NCBI GenBank assembly: GCA_002309915.1
Contig: DBYT01000070.1
Location: 17,233 to 23,254 of the forward strand
Direction: 5' to 3'
Length of the DNA: 6,022 bases
Source: Bacteroidales bacterium UBA1179
GTDB taxonomy: Bacteria > Bacteroidota > Bacteroidia > Bacteroidales > Bacteroidaceae
Shown: positions 1-4,244 of the stretch, piece by piece
How the letters are laid out: the number at the start of each line of letters is the position of its first letter
Numbering within the stretch: the first letter of the stretch is position 1
Made by a program: the position numbers and the translations under genes
Notes under the pieces: model-generated
What the model saw: only the letters and a program-made list of their open reading frames with translations
Databases searched by the model: none
What the model was told of the DNA's origin: nothing

Positions 1-372
1 GGTCTGAGTTACACCACATTCTCATATGGTGAAGCAACCCTGTCAAAGCAGAGCATCAAGGCCGGCGGTACAGTCGATATCACTGTTCCTGTTACCAATA
101 CCGGTAAGCTGGATGGCGATGAGGTTGTTCAGATCTACATCAAGTCACTTGACAATCCCGCAGCTCCCATCAAGTCTCTCAAGGGATTCAAACGCGTGAA
201 TATCCCCGCAGGCCAGACCGCTCAGGTTAAGATCACTCTTGAGCCCAAGGCTTTCGAGTACTACGATGAGACGATTGACGAATTGTCAGCAATGCCGGGC
301 CGCTATCAAATCCTATACGGTCCCTCATCACTCGATAAAGACCTAAAATCTCTAGCTTTCGTAGTGAAGTAA
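1..372 (+). CDS. GH3 family glycoside hydrolase, C-terminal fragment (Fn3-like domain)
   Basis: This is the last 123 residues of a gene that enters from the left edge, so the start and the GH3 catalytic domains are outside the window. The fragment opens with GLSYTTFSYG, the usual junction into the C-terminal fibronectin type III-like domain of GH3 beta-glucosidases and beta-xylosidases. It continues with EVVQIYIKSL (residues 41-50), PIKSLKGFKRV (56-66) and an IPAGQT turn, all typical of that domain. The tail PGRYQILYGPSSLDKDL resembles GH3 enzymes that act on xylo- or gluco-oligosaccharides. These enzymes release terminal sugars and are usually periplasmic in Bacteroidales; the substrate cannot be read from this piece. 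The stop is TAA at 370-372, followed directly by a terminator hairpin. The family call is secure; the choice between beta-glucosidase and beta-xylosidase is open. Confidence 0.9.
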   Translation, partial: GLSYTTFSYGEATLSKQSIKAGGTVDITVPVTNTGKLDGDEVVQIYIKSLDNPAAPIKSLKGFKRVNIPAGQTAQVKITLEPKAFEYYDETIDELSAMPGRYQILYGPSSLDKDLKSLAFVVK

Positions 373-414
373 TCAAAAAGAAAGCCGATTCAAACGAATC
401 GGCTTTCTTTTTGA
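373..414. terminator. Bidirectional intrinsic terminator between convergent genes
   Basis: The arms 373-391 and 396-414 are perfect reverse complements over 19 bp, enclosing the loop AAAC (392-395). The inner stem contains AAAGCCGATTC paired with GAATCGGCTTT. The outer part pairs an A-rich run with TTTCTTTTT, so either strand yields a GC-containing hairpin followed by a U-rich tract. It starts on the base after the GH3 stop and ends 10 nt before the stop codon of the convergent lipoprotein gene. It therefore probably ends both the GH3 transcript and the five-gene minus-strand operon. Confidence 0.9.
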
Positions 415-424
415 TTTCAATCGC

Positions 425-1102
425 TTAGGGGCAGACGGGGCGGACACCTACGCCGTAGTCGCGGGTACGGATACCAAAGTGCGGGTTGAAACTGTCAAAG
501 TTCAGGAAATGGATGTAATGCGTCATTTCGAGCGTACTTGACAAGAAGTAACCTTCTTCGCCCTGTTGTTTTGCCTCGGTGCCATCCAGATAACCGTTAG
601 CCGGCAGGAAAATGGAGCGGTCTGTGTATCCTTTCTTTTTGCTTGTTACAAGATATCCGTTTACACCGTTCTGTTCGGTACAGGTCCATGTGCACCAGTA
701 ATACAGTTCCTCCTGTTCACTCTGGGTGGGCATACGCCATTTGCCGCCCCACTTGACATGGGCAACGTCATCTTCGGCGTCCAGGACATGTTTGTTATCA
801 ACCGTGCCAAAGTAGATGCTGGTGTTATATTTGATCAGGATATTGCCGGTTTCATCACTCCATTTGTATGTGGACCAGCTATAGTCATTCTTGGTCTCAG
901 TCTCACCCCACGCGTAGTAGTCACCGTATTCTTCAGGCTTGGTGGCCCCGACATTGAAGGTCGCCCACTTGACACTCAGGCCCAGGTCAACATACTGATA
1001 ACCGTTTTCAAAACCACTGTCTTCTTCAATTTTCTCTTTCTCACATCCTGTAAATGAGAGTAATGCCATAGAAATGGCCGATAAGCAAACAATTTTATTC
1101 AT
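425..1102 (-). CDS. FISUMP-domain lipoprotein, probably surface-exposed
   Basis: The 225-residue product starts with a lipoprotein signal peptide (residues 1-19) ending in the lipobox FTGC, with Cys20 as the lipidation site. The residues after it (EKEKIEED, 21-28) are strongly charged and mostly acidic, which resembles the lipoprotein export signals that send Bacteroidetes lipoproteins to the outer leaflet; surface exposure is inferred. From about residue 37 to the end it shows the pattern of the Fibrobacter succinogenes major paralogous (FISUMP) family: YVDLGLSVKWA, YGDYYAWGET, WRMPT (122-126), IFLPANGY (164-171), GYFLSS and the terminal VRPVC. The domain is common in Bacteroidales surface lipoproteins, but its binding partner or activity is not established. 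The ATG lies 19 nt after the stop of the DUF1573 gene, with no clear Shine-Dalgarno and a tandem ATATCA in the leader. It is the last gene of the operon, and the loosest junction leaves room for a separate promoter. Confidence 0.88.
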   Translation of the reverse strand: MNKIVCLSAISMALLSFTGCEKEKIEEDSGFENGYQYVDLGLSVKWATFNVGATKPEEYGDYYAWGETETKNDYSWSTYKWSDETGNILIKYNTSIYFGTVDNKHVLDAEDDVAHVKWGGKWRMPTQSEQEELYYWCTWTCTEQNGVNGYLVTSKKKGYTDRSIFLPANGYLDGTEAKQQGEEGYFLSSTLEMTHYIHFLNFDSFNPHFGIRTRDYGVGVRPVCP

Positions 1103-1121
1103 GAACTATTGATATTGATAT

Positions 1122-2198
1122 TTATTTGGTATCTACCTGTAATCTCAGTTCCCGGAAGGGACGGGTAGGATCGTTGGTGGTCAGGTTTATGGAACCCAGG
1201 GTGGCGTTGTTGGGTATGGTGGAGTTGGTGATAGCCACAGTGACTTTGAGTTCCTTGCCGGGTTTGATTACCTGACCGGTCTCAATGCTGATTGCCGTGC
1301 CTTCCATAGGCTCAACGTTGCGGAAAATGAGGTCGGCATTGCCGGTATTGCCTATGACGATGGTCTTCTTGTAAACCTTACCGGGCGCTTTGACTCCAAA
1401 CTCCACATATGCGGGCTCAATCCGTATTACCGGTTTATTGTCAGATTCCTTGAACTTCTCAACGCGGATGGCATTCACTACGATAGGCTCCTCGCTTTTG
1501 ATGCCGTCTGCGACAACCCAGATGGTGTCACGCGCCATTCCGAAGTAGTTTTTGCCCTTGGGAATATCATATGTGATATGAATGCTGGCTACATCCTGCG
1601 ATGTGACGATTTCGGGACACTCTACACTCATTCCGTAACGGTTGCCGGTGGTTACGACCGACAGCTTTGCGGTCTTGTCACCTACGTTTGCAACCCTTAC
1701 TATTCTGGTAACCTTATCGCCTTGAGTTATATAACCGAAGTTGCAGCGCTTGGCATTGGTCTTGACGGTACCCGCCAGAAGGTGGGGGTAGATCTGCTCC
1801 AGTCCCATGGGGATGGGGTTGACATCGGCCGTAATCATAAGACTGGCGTAGTTGCGGCGGTCTTTGGTGAATACCTCGACTTCACGCAGTACACGGCCCT
1901 CGGTGCGTGACGGGTCAAACGCAACGGTAAGTTCGCCGTATTCACCGCCAGCAACGGGTTGGGTGGAGTAGAGTACGGTGGTGCAGCCGCAACTGGTGGA
2001 TACGTTGTCAATCTGTATGGGGTCCTTTGATATGTTTACGAACCTGAAAGTGTGCTGTACGACACCATCGGCCTCGTTTATCTGGCCGAAATCCCACTCG
2101 TAGGTCTCGAATACCAAGGCCGAGTTGAGTTCCTCCTGAGCATGTACTATGCTGAAAGAGAGTGTCAGTATTGTAGTTAGTAAGGCTTTGGCTTTCAT
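1122..2198 (-). CDS. Secreted DUF1573 protein with three Ig-like repeats
   Basis: The 358-residue product has a type I signal peptide with likely cleavage after VHA (Ala20), leaving QEELNS as the mature N-terminus, so it should be periplasmic or exported. The mature part contains three successive immunoglobulin-like units of the DUF1573/ASH type. They are at about residues 28-124, 150-246 and 259-356, each opened by an aromatic-glycine motif: WDFG (35-38), CNFG (152-155) and VEFG (265-268). The first unit carries the family hallmark STSCGCTT (67-74, Cys70 and Cys72). The other two lack this Cys pair. The first and third units end in the usual strand pairs (REVEVFTKD, INLTTNDP). DUF1573 proteins are abundant in Bacteroidetes, with no settled function; a structural or binding role in the envelope is inferred. 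The ATG lies 2 nt after the stop of the upstream metallohydrolase gene, so translation is likely coupled. Confidence 0.9.
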   Translation of the reverse strand: MKAKALLTTILTLSFSIVHAQEELNSALVFETYEWDFGQINEADGVVQHTFRFVNISKDPIQIDNVSTSCGCTTVLYSTQPVAGGEYGELTVAFDPSRTEGRVLREVEVFTKDRRNYASLMITADVNPIPMGLEQIYPHLLAGTVKTNAKRCNFGYITQGDKVTRIVRVANVGDKTAKLSVVTTGNRYGMSVECPEIVTSQDVASIHITYDIPKGKNYFGMARDTIWVVADGIKSEEPIVVNAIRVEKFKESDNKPVIRIEPAYVEFGVKAPGKVYKKTIVIGNTGNADLIFRNVEPMEGTAISIETGQVIKPGKELKVTVAITNSTIPNNATLGSINLTTNDPTRPFRELRLQVDTK

Positions 2199-2200
2199 AA

Positions 2201-2833
2201 TCAGTAGTAGTTTCTTTCGTGTTTTATTGTTGTCATCGGTCCGTGACCGGGATATACGATAGTGTAGTCGGGCATGGTGAGCAGTTTGGTGCGGATGCCG
2301 TCCATCAGAGCCTGATGGTTGCCGTCGGGGAAATCCGTACGGCCGTAACTGCCCTGGAAAATGACATCACCTGTGAACAGGCATTTCTGCTCCTTGTTCC
2401 AGAATACCAGGCTACCGGGTGAATGGCCGGGAATATGGAGTACGTGAAGGGTGGTGTTGCCGAATGTCACGGTGTCACCTTCGTTCAGTATATTGCCGGG
2501 TTCAATGGGATTGACATGTCCGTTATAGTTGATTCCAAAGACTGACAGCCTTGCTGCCATTGTCTGTATCCAGGGCATATCCAGGTCATTGGCCTTGGCC
2601 TTTACCCCGTATGTCTCCTCTACGAACAGATTGCCGAAAACGTGGTCAAAATGCAGATGGGTGTTAAGCAACAACTTGACTGTGAGACCTTTGTCGCGAA
2701 TGAATGCGGCAAGCGTCTCAGTCTCGCCGGGATAGAAGCAGCCGGGGTCGATGATTGCGGCCTCCTTAGTCTCATCCCAGATAACGTAGGTGTTGACCGG
2801 AAGGAAGTTGAATTCAAAGCACTTGACCTCCAT
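2201..2833 (-). CDS. MBL-fold metallohydrolase, glyoxalase II-like
   Basis: This is a 210-residue cytoplasmic protein with no signal peptide and a complete set of metallo-beta-lactamase fold motifs. They are DPG (29-31), the HxHxDH signature THLHFDH with His59, His61, Asp63 and His64, GHSPGS with His137, TGDVIF with the bridging Asp156, and YPGHGP with His197. The set fits a binuclear metal site. The length and the GHSPGS, FTGD and YPGHGP pattern match short hydroxyacylglutathione hydrolase-like enzymes, which hydrolyse thioesters. However, many such short homologues have other or unknown substrates, and the full glutathione-binding C-terminal domain of classical glyoxalase II is absent, so the substrate is left open. 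The ATG overlaps the TAA of rsmG by one base (TAATG, shared base 2833), which fixes this start and implies translational coupling. The stop is 2 nt before the DUF1573 start. Confidence 0.92.
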   Translation of the reverse strand: MEVKCFEFNFLPVNTYVIWDETKEAAIIDPGCFYPGETETLAAFIRDKGLTVKLLLNTHLHFDHVFGNLFVEETYGVKAKANDLDMPWIQTMAARLSVFGINYNGHVNPIEPGNILNEGDTVTFGNTTLHVLHIPGHSPGSLVFWNKEQKCLFTGDVIFQGSYGRTDFPDGNHQALMDGIRTKLLTMPDYTIVYPGHGPMTTIKHERNYY

Positions 2834-3456
2834 TATATCTGTACGTATACGGTTTTCTTGTCCTTGAAGAACTCCTCCTGGAAGTAAAGGCTTATATCGG
2901 TAATCTCGGCCACCTTTTTGAACTTGGCGGTCTCGGCGCTCAGGTCTCCGCCCTTGAGGCAGATCACGCCGTTGGGATAGGCGTTGCGCTGTGTCTTGCG
3001 GTCCAGCATATGGCCGGCAACCTGGCAGAGGTCGGGCAGGGGCATTACGCCGCGTGACAGTATGAACTCATACCTGTCCTTGTCCTCCTCGGCGCGTTCA
3101 TGGCGGCAGATTACATTCTTGAGGCCAATCTGGGCAGCAATATCCTGAGCTACACGTACCTTTTTGCCTATGCTGTCTATGAGTGTGAAACTGCACTCGG
3201 GAAACAGGATGGCCATGGGTATGCCGGGCAGTCCTCCACCTGTTCCTACATCGGCCAGACGTGTACCGTCAGCAAACTTGATGACCTTGGCTATGGCCAT
3301 TGAATGGAGTATGTGATGCTCGTAAAGATTGTCGATATCCTTGCGTGATATGACGTTGATCTTGCTGTTCCAGTCTGTATATAACGGACCGAGAGCCTCC
3401 AGCTGTTCATACTGAAGGCTCGTCAGATCCGGAAAATATTTCCTTATTAACTGCAT
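2833..3456 (-). CDS. rsmG: 16S rRNA (guanine(527)-N7)-methyltransferase RsmG
   Basis: RsmG (GidB) transfers a methyl group from S-adenosylmethionine to N7 of G527 in the 530 loop of 16S rRNA, in the cytoplasm. The 207-residue length is normal for the family. Visible hallmarks are INVISRKD (33-40) and HHILHS (47-52) before the Rossmann core, the SAM-binding loop LADVGTGGGLPGIPMA (67-82), LIDSIGKKVRV (92-102) with the acidic residue that contacts the cofactor, SRGV (134-137) and LKGGDL near residues 167-172. In other bacteria loss of rsmG gives low-level streptomycin resistance. The gene follows the SIMPL gene with no gap (TAA then ATG) and overlaps the MBL-fold gene by one base, so it sits inside an operon rather than under its own promoter. 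No missing residue or frameshift is seen. Confidence 0.96.
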   Translation of the reverse strand: MQLIRKYFPDLTSLQYEQLEALGPLYTDWNSKINVISRKDIDNLYEHHILHSMAIAKVIKFADGTRLADVGTGGGLPGIPMAILFPECSFTLIDSIGKKVRVAQDIAAQIGLKNVICRHERAEEDKDRYEFILSRGVMPLPDLCQVAGHMLDRKTQRNAYPNGVICLKGGDLSAETAKFKKVAEITDISLYFQEEFFKDKKTVYVQI

Positions 3457-4140
3457 TTACTTGAGGTAATAGGTAACAGTGGTTACAACACGTACGTTCT
3501 TGATCCACGGAGTATTGCTGTCGCGGTCGTAGATTGAGAACTGTCCCTGGGATGCGGTCTGGATCTTACCCAGTTTTGAGCCTGAATCATCGGCAAACTT
3601 CTGGGCAACCTCACGTGCGTTGCGTGTGGCAACCTCGACCATCTGAGGCTTGAGTTCGTTCAGACCGTTAAAGTCATACTGAGTCTGATGCTCGTAGTCG
3701 TTACCGCTGATGGCGATGCCTTTCTTGAGCAGTTCACCCTGCTTGAGGATGAGCTGGCGTACCAGTTCGACATTGTTTGAACTTACGGTTACAACCTGCT
3801 GCATCTGATAACGGTATGCAATGTATTCGTTAGAGTAACGGTTGGCACTGCGGTCATATACGGTGGGAGCAGCAATGCTGATCTCGCTCTCCTGAACTCC
3901 GCCTTCCTTAAGGAACTTTACGATCTCCTTACTCTTGTTGTCCATAGTGGAGTAGAGCTTAACAAGGTCATTATCAACATCCTGAATAACCAGGGGCCAG
4001 ATAACGTGGTCGGCCATAACCTCCTGAGTGGCAAGACCTTTTACATTTACAACACGTTTTGTGCCGGTAAACTTTCCGACAGCAAGGATAATGCAGACAC
4101 CCAGTGCCAGCAATCCCCAGAAATTGGTTGAATTCTTCAT
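3457..4140 (-). CDS. SIMPL (DUF541) domain protein with N-terminal membrane anchor
   Basis: I place the start at the ATG at 4138-4140, giving 227 residues. The reading frame stays open upstream to a TTG at 4173, but that codon sits at or before the transcription start predicted from the promoter, so the longer form is unlikely. A hydrophobic segment at about residues 8-23 (WGLLALGVCIILAV) follows a short polar start and lacks a clear cleavage site, suggesting a signal anchor with the rest outside the cytoplasm. The body matches SIMPL/DUF541 proteins: VVNVKGLATQEVMADHVIW (30-48), a helical KEIVKFLKEGG stretch, then ATRNAREVAQKFADDSGSKL (171-190), GKIQTASQGQFSI (191-203) and the final VRVVTTVTYYLK. 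Family members occur in periplasm or outer membrane and are loosely linked to envelope or oxidative stress. The function here is unknown. It is the first gene of the operon and directly abuts rsmG. Confidence 0.9.
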   Translation of the reverse strand: MKNSTNFWGLLALGVCIILAVGKFTGTKRVVNVKGLATQEVMADHVIWPLVIQDVDNDLVKLYSTMDNKSKEIVKFLKEGGVQESEISIAAPTVYDRSANRYSNEYIAYRYQMQQVVTVSSNNVELVRQLILKQGELLKKGIAISGNDYEHQTQYDFNGLNELKPQMVEVATRNAREVAQKFADDSGSKLGKIQTASQGQFSIYDRDSNTPWIKNVRVVTTVTYYLK

Positions 4141-4177
4141 AACGCTTGTACTATTGGAAAATAAATTATTCAAGGTG

Positions 4178-4210
4178 TAAAGTTAGATATTTTTTTATCA
4201 TATTTGCAAA
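4178..4210 (-). promoter_or_regulatory. Predicted Bacteroidetes-type promoter of the minus-strand operon
   Basis: Read on the minus strand, TTTG (complement of 4207-4210) is followed after 21 nt by TAACTTTA (complement of 4178-4185). This is one base off the Bacteroidetes primary sigma factor pattern TTTG, about 19-21 nt, TAnnTTTG. Transcription would begin near 4171, leaving a leader of about 30 nt before the ATG at 4140. The surrounding sequence is AT-rich. The consensus is known from Bacteroides; its use here is inferred from match, spacing and position. Confidence 0.7.
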
Positions 4211-4233
4211 AACGGTACTGATTGCTAACCTTA
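4203..4233 (+). promoter_or_regulatory. Possible weak promoter of the GH43-like gene
   Basis: TTTG at 4203-4206 is followed after 19 nt by TAACCTTA at 4226-4233, which matches the Bacteroidetes -7 box TAnnTTTG at four of its six fixed positions. The start point would be near 4238-4240, leaving a leader of only a few bases before the ATG at 4245. The short leader and imperfect -7 box make this tentative. The gene may need an activator, or the match may be accidental. Confidence 0.4.
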
Positions 4234-4244
4234 TTACAACCTAT

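Noticed and set aside
425..560. C-terminal part of the FISUMP protein as a diversity-generating retroelement target
   Set aside because: The domain could suit such a role, but there is no reverse transcriptase, no template repeat in the window and no enrichment of AAY codons in this segment.
566..1057. Plus-strand open frame of 163 codons antisense to the FISUMP lipoprotein gene
   Set aside because: It lies wholly inside a convincing minus-strand gene with a lipobox and family motifs. Its translation shows no recognisable domain, so it is a shadow of the real gene.
1103..1121. Tandem ATATCA in the leader of the lipoprotein gene as an operator
   Set aside because: Two copies of a 6-base AT-rich unit in a short spacer are easily due to chance, and nothing else supports a binding site.
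4141..4244. Small RNA, riboswitch or attachment site in the divergent intergenic region
   Set aside because: The region is only 104 nt, AT-rich, and is accounted for by promoter candidates on both strands. I see no stable hairpin or direct repeat pair.
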